DNA of 13,611 nucleotides from DATCVR01 sp036566745 (GTDB taxonomy: Bacteria; Actinomycetota; Actinomycetes; Jiangellales; Jiangellaceae): the NCBI GenBank assembly GCA_036566745.1, contig DATCVR010000038.1, positions 1-13,611 of the forward strand, written 5' to 3'. This document shows positions 7,032 through 13,611 of the stretch, in pieces. Every line of letters begins with the position of its first letter. The stretch's first letter is position 1. Under the pieces are notes generated by a model, which worked only from the letters and a program-made list of their open reading frames with translations, was not told the DNA's origin and ran no database searches. A program made the position numbers and the translations under genes.

Positions 7032-7394
7032 TTATGCCTCGCGCGTGGCCGTGAGGGTGCCGTCCGGGGCGGCCAGGAACACCGGGGTTCCGCGGCCGCC
7101 GAGGTCGGCCACGGCGCTCAGCTCGACGCCCGCCGGCGAGCCCGTGGTCACCACGGCAGCGGCTTCGAGCCCCTGCGCGCCGCTGGACGCCGCGGACGCC
7201 ACGGCGACCTGGAGAGCGGACAACGCCAGCGACGGCAGCGACACCGTGGCGGCGGCGTAGGTCCGTCCGTCCAGATCGCGGACAGCGGCGCCCTCGGCCG
7301 CGCCGGTGCGAGCCCGGGAGGCCCTCGCGAGCGTGACGAGCTTCGCGTCCTCGGCGTCGAGCGCGGGCTCCGCCCCGGCCGGCAGGGTGCTCAT
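7032..7394 (-). CDS. Cytidine deaminase-like protein lacking catalytic residues
   Basis: This 120-residue protein resembles the small cytidine deaminase fold only in outline: GAAVRDLDGRTYAAATV (35-51) matches the substrate strand region. The zinc-binding motifs are absent. Where CAE or HAE is expected there is SLALSALQ (55-62), and no PCxxC is present; the protein contains no cysteine or histidine. It is therefore unlikely to deaminate anything. A gene of this degenerate type sits between the CBS protein and era in many actinobacteria (for example Rv2365c in M. tuberculosis), so it is conserved by position and may have a structural or regulatory role. Its ATG (7394) overlaps the upstream TGA as ATGA. 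In this genome era is not its next neighbour. Confidence 0.75.
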   Translation of the reverse strand: MSTLPAGAEPALDAEDAKLVTLARASRARTGAAEGAAVRDLDGRTYAAATVSLPSLALSALQVAVASAASSGAQGLEAAAVVTTGSPAGVELSAVADLGGRGTPVFLAAPDGTLTATREA

Positions 7395-8698
7395 GCGTGC
7401 TCCTCCTCGTGCCGCGACGCGGTGTCGCCGGTGCCCTCGCGGCTGACCAGGACTCGCCCGACCCGGTTGCGGCGCCCGGCCGGGCCCTCGGCCACGAGAT
7501 GGAGGCCGGCGACGCTGACCTCGGCACCGGGAATCGGCACCCGGCCGAGCTGCTTCGCCATGAGCCCGCCCACGGTGTCGACGTCGTCGTCGGAGAGCTC
7601 GAGGCCGAACAGCTCACCCAGCTCGTCGATGTGAAGGCGGGCGCTGACCCTCCGGGTGGCCTCGTCGACCACCTCGACGGTGTCGCCGTCGGCGTCGTAC
7701 TCGTCGGTGATCTCGCCCACGATCTCCTCGAGGATGTCCTCGATGGTGACCAGGCCGGCCGTGCCGCCGTACTCGTCGACGACCACGGCGACGTGGATGC
7801 GCTGGGCCTGCATCTCGCGCAGGAGGTCGTCCGCGGGCTTGGAGTCGGGCACGAAGAACGCCGGCCGCGCGACCGAGCCGACCCGCTCGACCGACTCGGC
7901 GTCGCGGTTGTCGAAGAGCCTGCGGTCGACGTCCTTGAGGTACGCGATGCCCACCACGTCGTCGAGCCCACCCGGGCCGACCACCGGGATCCGGCTGAAC
8001 CCGCTGCGCAGGGCCAGCGACTGGAACTGCCGCAGCGTCTTGGTGCCCTCGATGAACAGCACGTCGGTGCGGGGCACCATGACCTCGCGGACGACGGTGT
8101 CGCCGAGCTCGAACACCGAGTGGATCATCTCGCGCTCACCCGACTCGATGATGCGCCCGGCCTCGGCGAGGTCGACCATCTCGCGCAGCTCCGCCTCGGT
8201 GGCGAACGGTCCCTCGCGGAAGCCGCGGCCGGGGGTGAGCGCGTTGCCCAGCATGATCAGCACCTTCGGCACCGGTCCGAGCACCCTCGTGAGGGTGAGC
8301 AGCGGCCCCGCCATGGCCAGTGCAACCCCTTCGGCGTGCTGACGGCCGAGCGTGCGCGGGGCCACGCCGATGACCACGAACGAGACGACGACCATCGTGC
8401 CGGCCGCGACCAGGAACGTCTGCCAGCGAGCCGGGAAATGGTTCTCGCACACCACGGCCACCAGCACGACGGCGGTGATCTCGGCGGCCATCCGGGCCAG
8501 CAGCGCGGTGTTGAGCGCGGGGGCGGCGTCGTCGAGCAGCCTCCGCAACCGGTCGGCGCCGCGGCGTTGCCGCTCGACCAGCTCGTCGGCTCTCGACCGC
8601 GAGAACGTCGCGATCGCCGCCTCGGCCATCGCGAAGAGGCCGGCCAGCACGACCAGGACGACGGCCGAGACCAGCAGTTCGGTGTCGCCCGCGATCAC
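7391..8698 (-). CDS. CNNM/CorC-type CBS-domain membrane protein (hemolysin family)
   Basis: This 435-residue membrane protein belongs to the CNNM/CorC family, whose members bind ATP-Mg and are implicated in magnesium or cobalt efflux. The order is a transmembrane DUF21-like domain (about 1-150, helices near 8-29, 66-85, 94-115 and 123-150), a linker helix with EAGRIIESGEREMI, a CBS pair (about 203-330; VMVPRTDV, GFSRIPVV, VVVDEYGGTAGLVTIEDILEEIVGEI) and a C-terminal CorC/HlyC domain (about 340-418). Length is usual. The old name hemolysin comes from weak homologues and should not be taken as a function. It starts at GTG 8698 inside a GTGA overlap with ybeY and ends in an ATGA overlap with the deaminase-like gene. 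Confidence 0.93.
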   Translation of the reverse strand: MIAGDTELLVSAVVLVVLAGLFAMAEAAIATFSRSRADELVERQRRGADRLRRLLDDAAPALNTALLARMAAEITAVVLVAVVCENHFPARWQTFLVAAGTMVVVSFVVIGVAPRTLGRQHAEGVALAMAGPLLTLTRVLGPVPKVLIMLGNALTPGRGFREGPFATEAELREMVDLAEAGRIIESGEREMIHSVFELGDTVVREVMVPRTDVLFIEGTKTLRQFQSLALRSGFSRIPVVGPGGLDDVVGIAYLKDVDRRLFDNRDAESVERVGSVARPAFFVPDSKPADDLLREMQAQRIHVAVVVDEYGGTAGLVTIEDILEEIVGEITDEYDADGDTVEVVDEATRRVSARLHIDELGELFGLELSDDDVDTVGGLMAKQLGRVPIPGAEVSVAGLHLVAEGPAGRRNRVGRVLVSREGTGDTASRHEEEHA

Positions 8699-9159
8699 CG
8701 CTGCTCCTTCCGCGCGGTCCGCCAGTCGCCGAGCAGGCGCTTCTGGAGGCCGAACATCTCCTTCTCCTCCTCGGGCTCGGCGTGGTCATAGCCGAGCAGG
8801 TGGAGGATGCCGTGGGTGGTCAGGAGATGGAGCTCGTCCTCGGTGCTGTGACCGGCCGTCTTGGCCTGGGCTGCGGCGACCTCGGGGCAGAGCACGACGT
8901 CGCCGAGGAGGCCGGGCTCGGGGTCGGCGCCGTCCTTGGTGGGACGCAGCTCGTCCATCGGGAAGGAGAGCACGTCGGTGGGACCGGGCTCGTCCATCCA
9001 CTGGAGGTGCAGCTGTTCCATCGTGTCGGTGTCGACGAGCAGGATCGCCAGCTCGGCCAGCGGATGGATGTTCAGCTGGTCGAGGACGAAGCGGGCCAGG
9101 TCGGAGAGCGCCTTCTCGTCGACCTGGGCGCCCACCTCGTTGTTGACCTCGATGGTCAC
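8695..9159 (-). CDS. ybeY: Endoribonuclease YbeY, rRNA maturation factor
   Basis: YbeY is a single-strand endoribonuclease that acts in 16S rRNA 3'-end maturation and ribosome quality control. The 154-residue protein has the zinc site HGILHLLGYDH, with His116, His120 and His126 as ligands, matching the H3xH5xH pattern of the family. LVDTDTMEQLH and the PTDVLSFP motif (60-67) are also family features. Length is normal. It starts at GTG 9159 in a GTGA overlap with phoH and ends in a GTGA overlap with the CBS protein gene. Neighbouring era and phoH agree with a role in ribosome assembly and RNA turnover. Confidence 0.96.
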   Translation of the reverse strand: MTIEVNNEVGAQVDEKALSDLARFVLDQLNIHPLAELAILLVDTDTMEQLHLQWMDEPGPTDVLSFPMDELRPTKDGADPEPGLLGDVVLCPEVAAAQAKTAGHSTEDELHLLTTHGILHLLGYDHAEPEEEKEMFGLQKRLLGDWRTARKEQR

Positions 9160-10199
9160 GCGGATCTCCCGGACGGTCGTTGCCGGTCGCGGCCGCGCGC
9201 GCCCTGGCGTCCCGCGCTCTGCTCGGCGTCGAAGCGGGAGTACGCGTCGACGATCTTGCCGACCAGGCGGTGACGCACGACGTCGTGGCTGGAGAGCCGG
9301 AGGAACTGGACGTCCTCGATGTCGTCGAGGATGCCCTCGACGACCTTGAGCCCGCTGGATGTCCCGGCCGGGAGGTCGACCTGGGTGACATCGCCGGTGA
9401 CGACCATCTTCGAGCCGAACCCGAGCCGGGTGAGGAACATCTTCATCTGCTCGGGCGAGGTGTTCTGTGCCTCGTCGAGGATGACGAACGCGTCGTTGAG
9501 CGTGCGCCCGCGCATGTAGGCCAGGGGGGCGACCTCGATGGTGCCCTCGGTCATCAGCCGCGGGATCGAGGCGGGATCCATCATGTCGTGCAGGGCGTCG
9601 TAGAGCGGGCGGAGGTACGGGTCGATCTTCTCGCTGAGCGTGCCCGGCAGGAAGCCCAGCCGCTCGCCGGCCTCGACCGCGGGCCTGGTCAGCAGGATGC
9701 GGGTGACCTGCTTGGCCTGCAGCGCCTGCACCGCTTTGGCCACGGCGAGGTAGGTCTTGCCGGTGCCGGCCGGGCCGATGCCGAACACGACCGTGTGCTT
9801 GTCGATGGCGTCGACGTAGCGCTTCTGATTCAGCGTCTTGGGCCGGATGGTGCGACCGCGATTGGACAGGATGTTGGCCGTCAGGACGTCGGCGGGCCGT
9901 TCGACGGTGCGGGCGCGGATCATCGCGACGGTGCGCTCGACCGCCTCGGGGGTGAGCCCCTGCCCGGTGCGCAGGACCGCGACCATCTCGTCGAGCACGC
10001 GCTCGGCCTCGGCGATGTCCTCGGACGGCCCGCTGAGGGTGATCTGGTTCCCCCGCACATGGATGTCGACCTCGGCGAAGGCCGACTCGACGGCGCGGAG
10101 GAGTTCGTCACCGGAACCGAGAAGGCTGACCATGGGGACGCTCGACGGGACGACGATGGTGTGTTGAGCTCGCTGCGGAGCCCGCTCTGTCTCGGACAT
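9156..10199 (-). CDS. phoH: PhoH-family ATPase (PhoH-like)
   Basis: This 347-residue cytoplasmic P-loop ATPase belongs to the PhoH family, thought to act as an RNA helicase or RNA-remodelling partner of YbeY. Residues about 15-70 form a small KH-like N-terminal region. The ATPase domain has Walker A GPAGTGKT (142-149) and Walker B VILDEAQN (239-246), followed by VVTGDVTQVDLP. The C-terminal tail is basic and disordered (after about 325). The ATG at 10199 follows GGAAGGG at a good distance. It heads a chain in which the stop and next start overlap at every junction. The name comes from phosphate starvation in E. coli; no PhoB box is visible here. Confidence 0.95.
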   Translation of the reverse strand: MSETERAPQRAQHTIVVPSSVPMVSLLGSGDELLRAVESAFAEVDIHVRGNQITLSGPSEDIAEAERVLDEMVAVLRTGQGLTPEAVERTVAMIRARTVERPADVLTANILSNRGRTIRPKTLNQKRYVDAIDKHTVVFGIGPAGTGKTYLAVAKAVQALQAKQVTRILLTRPAVEAGERLGFLPGTLSEKIDPYLRPLYDALHDMMDPASIPRLMTEGTIEVAPLAYMRGRTLNDAFVILDEAQNTSPEQMKMFLTRLGFGSKMVVTGDVTQVDLPAGTSSGLKVVEGILDDIEDVQFLRLSSHDVVRHRLVGKIVDAYSRFDAEQSAGRQGARGRDRQRPSGRSA

Positions 10200-10261
10200 G
10201 GCTGGGGCCCTTCCGGGCCTGCTCGCGCCTACCCTCCGGTTTCGGTGTCGTGTCGCCTGTC

Positions 10262-10267
10262 ATGCTA
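10262..10267 (-). promoter_or_regulatory. Possible -10 element for the phoH operon
   Basis: TAGCAT on the minus strand lies in the 143-base gap between the HIT gene and phoH and fits TANNNT. I find no good -35 at the right spacing, so this is a weak call. The gap holds no other gene. phoH could also be read through from the HIT gene. Confidence 0.3.
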
Positions 10268-10342
10268 CCTGGGCACCCGCCTGCGCCGACGTGGAATTTC
10301 CGGTGCGTCCGGGGTGTCCGGCCGGGGTGTGTGGCTCGGGCG

Positions 10343-10699
10343 TCAGCCCGGCGGCCAGGCCAGGTCACGGCCCCCGAGGACGTGCGCGTGGACGTGGAAC
10401 ACCGACTGACCCGCCGCAGCCCCGGTGTTGAACACGAGACGGAACGCCTCGAGCCCGTCGCCGGCCGCGACCGCCGCGGCCTCGGTGACCACCTCGGCCA
10501 GCGCCTGGGGATCGGCCGCGGCCAGAGCGGGGACGTCGCGATGGTGTTCCTTCGGGACGACCAGCACGTGCGTCGGCGCCTTGGGCGAGACGTCACGGAA
10601 GGCCAGCGTTCGTTCGGTCTCGCGTACCACCGTCGCGGGGATGCCACCGGCGACGATCGTGCAGAACAGGCAGTCGGGATCGGTCTCCACGGCGTGCAT
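10343..10699 (-). CDS. HIT-family nucleotide hydrolase or transferase
   Basis: This 118-residue HIT-superfamily (Hint-like) protein probably hydrolyses nucleoside phosphoramidates or related nucleotides. The histidine triad HVHAHVLGG lies near the C-terminus, with the central histidine as nucleophile. DCLFCTIVAGGIP near the N-terminus is typical of bacterial Hint proteins and carries two cysteines. The ATG at 10699 places this motif at residue 9, as usual. An in-frame GTG at 10771 would add 24 residues, cover a hairpin and abut the LCP promoter, so it is less likely. It is divergent from the LCP gene (87 bp) and upstream of phoH in the same direction, an order common in actinobacteria. A strong hairpin occupies its ribosome-binding region. 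Confidence 0.92.
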   Translation of the reverse strand: MHAVETDPDCLFCTIVAGGIPATVVRETERTLAFRDVSPKAPTHVLVVPKEHHRDVPALAAADPQALAEVVTEAAAVAAGDGLEAFRLVFNTGAAAGQSVFHVHAHVLGGRDLAWPPG

Positions 10700-10704
10700 C
10701 GTAG

Positions 10705-10748
10705 CCCCGTCCCGGAGCGCGCAGCGGAGCGTCTCTCGCCGGACGGGG
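10705..10748 (-). promoter_or_regulatory. Hairpin covering the ribosome-binding site of the HIT gene
   Basis: CCCCGTCC (10705-10712) and GGACGGGG (10741-10748) form a perfect 8-bp inverted repeat, extended by GG/CC across one bulged base. In the HIT transcript the 3' arm is the G-rich stretch GGGACGGGG, which ends 5 bases before the ATG and is the only candidate Shine-Dalgarno. Folding would hide the start. A role in translation control or as a protein site in the divergent region is inferred. Confidence 0.4.
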
Positions 10749-10772
10749 TCCCGTTTCTGCCGGATGTCCACG

Positions 10773-10778
10773 TACCCT
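10773..10778 (+). promoter_or_regulatory. -10 element giving a probably leaderless LCP message
   Basis: TACCCT fits TANNNT and ends 8 bases before the ATG at 10787, so transcription should begin at or within a base or two of the start codon. No Shine-Dalgarno is present: the bases before the ATG are CGACCCCC. The -35 is not obvious. Leaderless messages are common in actinobacteria. Confidence 0.45.
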
Positions 10779-10786
10779 CGACCCCC

Positions 10787-11851
10787 ATGACGAACCGCTC
10801 CGACGACTTCTTCGCCGATTCCGACGACGAGCAGGAGACCCGTTCCCGCCGCGACCGCCGCCCACGTCGTGGCCGGCGGGCGCTGATCATCGCCCTGAGC
10901 TGCCTGCTGGTGCTGGTCCTGGGCGCGGCTGGTACGGCGTGGTGGTTCGTCAACCGCGTCTCGTCGAACATCGAACGCATCCCCGACGCCTTCGACATCC
11001 CCGAGGACGACCGCCCGGCCGAGGTCGACGACGGCAGCGTCACCTTCCTGCTCGGCGGGCTCGACGGTGCCGACAAGGTCGACGTCTACGAGCCCGGCGC
11101 GGCGCGTACCGACACGATCATGCTGGTCCACGTGCCGGAGGGCCGCGAGCGCGCCTTCGTCGTCTCGATCCCCCGCGACACCTACATCGACATCCCCGAT
11201 CATGGCCAGGACAAGATCAACGCGGCGTACTCGTTCGGTGGCCCCTCGCTGTTCGTCCAGACGCTCGAGCAGCTTACCGGCATCCGCATCGACCATCTCG
11301 CGCTGATCGACTGGAGCGGGTTCGAGGACCTCACCGACGCGCTCGGCGGAGTTCCGCTGCACTTCGACGAGGACACCATCCTCGCCGACGGCACCGAGCT
11401 ACCGGCGGGCGACCACGTGCTGTCCGGCGACGAGGCGCTGCAGTACGTCCGCGACCGCAAGGACCTCCCCGGCGGCGACTTCGACCGGGTCAAGCGGCAG
11501 CAGAACTACCTGCGCGGCCTGATGAACGAGATGCTCTCCAGCGGCACGCTCACCGATCTCGGCACGGTCACCGACCTGGCCGGCGCGGTCGGCGAAGCGG
11601 CCCGGGTCGACGAGGAGCTCAGCGCCACCGGCATGGCCCAGCTCGGCTTCTCGATGCGCGGGCTGCGCGGTGACAACGTCACCTTCCTGACCGTGCCCAC
11701 CGACGGCACCGGCACCACGGACGGCGGGGCGAGCATCGTCGTGTACGACACGGAGCGCGCCGACCAGCTGTGGAAGGCCATGGCCGACGGCGACATGGAC
11801 GCCTTCCTGGCGGCCAACCCCGACCTCGTCACCGGCGAACAGGTCAACTGA
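10787..11851 (+). CDS. LytR-CpsA-Psr (LCP) family glycopolymer ligase
   Basis: LCP proteins transfer lipid-linked glycopolymers onto peptidoglycan on the outer face of the membrane. This 354-residue protein has a short charged cytoplasmic tail (1-31), one transmembrane helix (32-54) and an extracellular LCP domain (about 84-250). Family residues are visible: ARTDT (106-110), VSIPRDTYI (126-134) with Arg130 and Asp131, INAAYSFGG, and DFDRVKRQQ (231-239) with Arg234 and Arg237. The usual GxDxR strand is replaced by GGLDGADK, a mild departure. The ATG at 10787 is chosen over the open upstream frame because the charged tail and helix start there and a -10 lies just before it. The exact polymer is unknown. 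It may be transcribed separately from the sigma-factor gene 146 bases downstream. Confidence 0.93.
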   Translation: MTNRSDDFFADSDDEQETRSRRDRRPRRGRRALIIALSCLLVLVLGAAGTAWWFVNRVSSNIERIPDAFDIPEDDRPAEVDDGSVTFLLGGLDGADKVDVYEPGAARTDTIMLVHVPEGRERAFVVSIPRDTYIDIPDHGQDKINAAYSFGGPSLFVQTLEQLTGIRIDHLALIDWSGFEDLTDALGGVPLHFDEDTILADGTELPAGDHVLSGDEALQYVRDRKDLPGGDFDRVKRQQNYLRGLMNEMLSSGTLTDLGTVTDLAGAVGEAARVDEELSATGMAQLGFSMRGLRGDNVTFLTVPTDGTGTTDGGASIVVYDTERADQLWKAMADGDMDAFLAANPDLVTGEQVN

Positions 11852-11997
11852 CGCCCGCTCGCGGCGGCCGTCCACAGGCTATCGGCGATGCCCCTGCGGC
11901 GGGTTCACGATCGTCTACGGTGGGCGACACGGTTTTCCGACGAGGTCGGACGACCAGGTAAACCCAAACCGCTGTCGACGCGTCGTGAGGGCATGGA

Positions 11998-12504
11998 GTG
12001 GATGACTCTGAGCGTGACGCCGACACCGCCGTCACCGAGCTCTTCGAGGCGCACTACGCCGGGCTGGTCCGGCTGGCGACGCTGCTCCTGCGCGACCAAG
12101 CCGTCGCCGAAGAGGTCGTCCAGGACGCCTTCGTCGCACTCCACCGGCGGTGGCGCACGCTGCGCGACCCCGAGCGCGCGGTGGGCTACCTCCGCACTTC
12201 GGTGGTCCACGGCACCCGCTCGGTCCAGCGGCGTCGCTCCGTGGCCGCTCGCCACCCCCAGGACGCACCGCTGGACGAGCCCAGCGCCGAGAGCTCTGCG
12301 GTGCGGGCCGCCGCGAGCTCAGCCGTCGTCGTGGCGCTCGGCGGGTTGCCCCGGCGCCAGCGCGAGGCGCTCGTGCTGCGGTACTACGGCGGCCTCTCCG
12401 AGGCCGAGATCGCCGATGTCATGAAGATCAGCAGAGGGGCGGTCAAGAGCCACGCCTCGCGGGGCATGGCGGCGCTCCGAACGAGCATGGAGGACTGGGC
12501 TTGA
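11998..12504 (+). CDS. SigE-family ECF RNA polymerase sigma factor
   Basis: This 168-residue ECF sigma factor directs RNA polymerase to a special promoter set. Region 2 (about 11-78) has LFEAHYAGLVRLATLLLRD, VAEEVVQDAFVALHRRW and AVGYLRTSVV. Region 4 (about 115-163) has LPRRQREALVLRYYGGLSE, then the HTH EIADVMKISRGAVKSHASRG. This is the SigE-type pattern common in actinobacteria. The GTG at 11998 follows GAGGG (11987-11991) by 6 bases and gives the usual short N-terminus. An ATG at 12002 is in another frame. The stop is 13 bases before the GerMN/Gmad2 gene, so the two form a unit and the neighbour is the likely regulator. The 146-base gap upstream holds no clear promoter. Confidence 0.92.
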   Translation: MDDSERDADTAVTELFEAHYAGLVRLATLLLRDQAVAEEVVQDAFVALHRRWRTLRDPERAVGYLRTSVVHGTRSVQRRRSVAARHPQDAPLDEPSAESSAVRAAASSAVVVALGGLPRRQREALVLRYYGGLSEAEIADVMKISRGAVKSHASRGMAALRTSMEDWA

Positions 12505-12517
12505 GGACGGAACGGCG

Positions 12518-13611
12518 GTGAGCAGCGTGAACGACGACGACGCCACAACCGACGACGAGCGACGCCTCAGCGCCGCCCTGAACGCGGCCGCCGCCGAGAT
12601 CGTGCCGGCCCCGGGTGGGCTGGCGCGCATCCGCGAGCGGACGTCGGCCGGGGTGCCGTGGTGGCGCCGGCAGCTCGTCCTTCGGGTGGCGGCCGGCGCG
12701 GTGGCCACGAGTGCCGCCGTCGTGGCGATCGCCGTGGCCACTCGCAGCGGCCCCGGCGACGACACCGTCGTGCTCCCGGCCGACTCGTCCGCCTCGAACG
12801 AGTCGGGCGGTACCCGCTCCGCCGAGCCCACGCCCTCGGCTCCCCAGTCCACAGCGCCACCCACGGAGTCCCCCAGCACGTACGGCACCGCCGTCGCGCC
12901 TCCGCCCGATCCGTCCGGCTCGGCGCCTGCTCCCGAGCCGATGACCGTGCCGGTCTACTACGTCGCCGACACTCCCGACGGCGACCGACTGGTCCGCGAG
13001 TTCCACACCGTCTCCACGGACCGCAGCGCCGTGGCCACAGCACTCGACCAGATGCTGGCCACCCCGTCCGACCCCGACTACCGCACCCTCTGGGCCACCA
13101 CCACCCAGGTGGTCGCCGCCGAGGTGACCGCCGGCACCATCAAGGTCGAGCTCGGCTCGCTCGCGGGCGCCGACGGCGAGTTCGCCTCGCCCGAGCTCGC
13201 CGTCCAGCAGCTCGTTTACACCGCCACGGCGGCCGCCTCCTCACTCGAGGGCGCCGACGGCGCACTGCCGGTCCAGATCCGCCTCGACGACACCGCCGCC
13301 GCCGAGCTACGCGCGCTCGACCTGTCCGCGCCGATCACCCGCGAGGATCAGCTCGATGTCAGGCAGCTCGTCCAGATCACGAACCCGGCCGAAGGCGCCG
13401 AGGCCACCAGCCCGGTCACCGTCGACGGCGAGGCCGCCGGGTTCGAGGCCAACCTCGTGTGGGAGGTCCGCGACGCCGACGGCGCCGTGGTGGCGTCCGA
13501 CTTCACCACCACCGCCGAGTGCTGCACGTTCTCGCCGTTCACCTTCGAGGTCGAGCTCGCTCCGGGCACCTACGAGATCGCGGTGAGCGACACCGACCCG
13601 TCCGGCGGAGC
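12518..13611 (+). CDS. Membrane protein with GerMN and Gmad2 domains, likely sigma-factor partner; cut by window edge
   Basis: I translated this frame directly from the GTG at 12518; it runs off the right edge after 364 codons. Residues 1-50 are cytoplasmic and include LNAAAAEIVPAPGGLARIRE, a pattern seen in membrane partners of SigE-type sigma factors. A transmembrane helix spans about 53-74. A Ser/Pro/Thr-rich extracytoplasmic linker covers 77-141. A GerMN domain (about 143-258) starts MTVPVYYVAD, and a Gmad2 immunoglobulin-like domain (about 284 onward) contains TSPVTVDGEA, a Cys-Cys pair at 335-336 and the strand PFTFEVEL. GerMN and Gmad2 are named from spore germination proteins, but this organism need not sporulate. 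Anti-sigma or envelope-sensing function is inferred from the sigma gene 13 bases upstream. A second in-frame GTG at 12527 is an alternative start. Confidence 0.87.
   Translation, partial: MSSVNDDDATTDDERRLSAALNAAAAEIVPAPGGLARIRERTSAGVPWWRRQLVLRVAAGAVATSAAVVAIAVATRSGPGDDTVVLPADSSASNESGGTRSAEPTPSAPQSTAPPTESPSTYGTAVAPPPDPSGSAPAPEPMTVPVYYVADTPDGDRLVREFHTVSTDRSAVATALDQMLATPSDPDYRTLWATTTQVVAAEVTAGTIKVELGSLAGADGEFASPELAVQQLVYTATAAASSLEGADGALPVQIRLDDTAAAELRALDLSAPITREDQLDVRQLVQITNPAEGAEATSPVTVDGEAAGFEANLVWEVRDADGAVVASDFTTTAECCTFSPFTFEVELAPGTYEIAVSDTDPSGG

Noticed and set aside
6913..7971. N-terminal extension of the zinc-ribbon protein to 986 residues
   Set aside because: The added 353 codons run through the deaminase-like and CBS genes in another frame and are Arg/Ser-rich; the zinc ribbon begins right at the ATG at 6912 and a promoter lies just upstream.
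10108..10263. Small minus-strand ORF starting MTGDTTPKPEGRREQ in the HIT-phoH gap
   Set aside because: It continues out of frame into phoH, has no Shine-Dalgarno, and the nearby -10 would start transcription after its ATG.
10250..10786. N-terminal extension of the LCP protein
   Set aside because: It overlaps the HIT gene antisense and would move the membrane helix deep into the protein; a -10 element sits just before the ATG at 10787.
11936..11950. TCCGAC-GAG-GTCGGA hairpin between the LCP and sigma genes, as a terminator
   Set aside because: The stem is only 6 bp with a 3-base loop, and the T-run lies before it rather than after it on the plus strand; on the minus strand an A-run follows.

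Overview
The window is high-GC DNA, dense with genes, and reads as the chromosome of an actinobacterium. The evidence is the long actinobacterial type of LeuA, the phoH-ybeY-CBS protein-cytidine deaminase-like-era gene set, an SMR/TetR pair, an LCP cell-wall ligase, and a SigE-family sigma factor followed by a GerMN/Gmad2 membrane protein. The combination suggests Propionibacteriales, perhaps Nocardioidaceae. That placement is inference from gene content, not from a marker gene. No rRNA, tRNA, CRISPR array, insertion sequence or phage gene is visible.

Layout from left to right. (1) leuA (minus) lacks only its last residues at the left edge. Upstream of it is a 15-residue leader ORF with three consecutive Leu codons, a -10/-35 pair that overlaps the era stop codon, and a stem whose arms flank the region after the leader stop. 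This looks like a leucine-responsive leader. (2) era (minus). (3) A plus-strand unit of an SMR efflux protein and a TetR repressor, with two GTAC-N4-GTAC palindromes 22 bp apart in its promoter. (4) A minus-strand two-gene unit: a zinc-ribbon, about 12-TM membrane protein with a C-terminal LRV-like repeat, coupled by a GTGA overlap to a PfkB-family kinase with an N-terminal insertion. (5) A tightly coupled minus-strand chain phoH, ybeY, CNNM/CorC-like CBS protein and a catalytically degenerate cytidine deaminase-like protein, every junction a 4-bp NTGA overlap. A HIT protein lies upstream of it. (6) A plus-strand LCP protein with an apparently leaderless start, then a SigE-family ECF sigma factor and its GerMN/Gmad2 partner, which runs off the right edge.

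How the parts fit. PhoH, YbeY, the CBS protein and Era are the usual ribosome-maturation and RNA-quality group. Here the SMR-TetR and zinc-ribbon-PfkB units (about 2.82-7.0 kb) lie between the cytidine deaminase-like gene and era, which are normally adjacent in actinobacteria. The SMR-TetR pair looks like a self-regulated export unit. The sigma factor and its membrane neighbour look like an envelope-sensing pair beside a cell-wall glycopolymer ligase. The most rewarding parts are the leuA leader, the twin operators, the hairpin over the HIT gene start, and the uncharacterised zinc-ribbon/PfkB pair.
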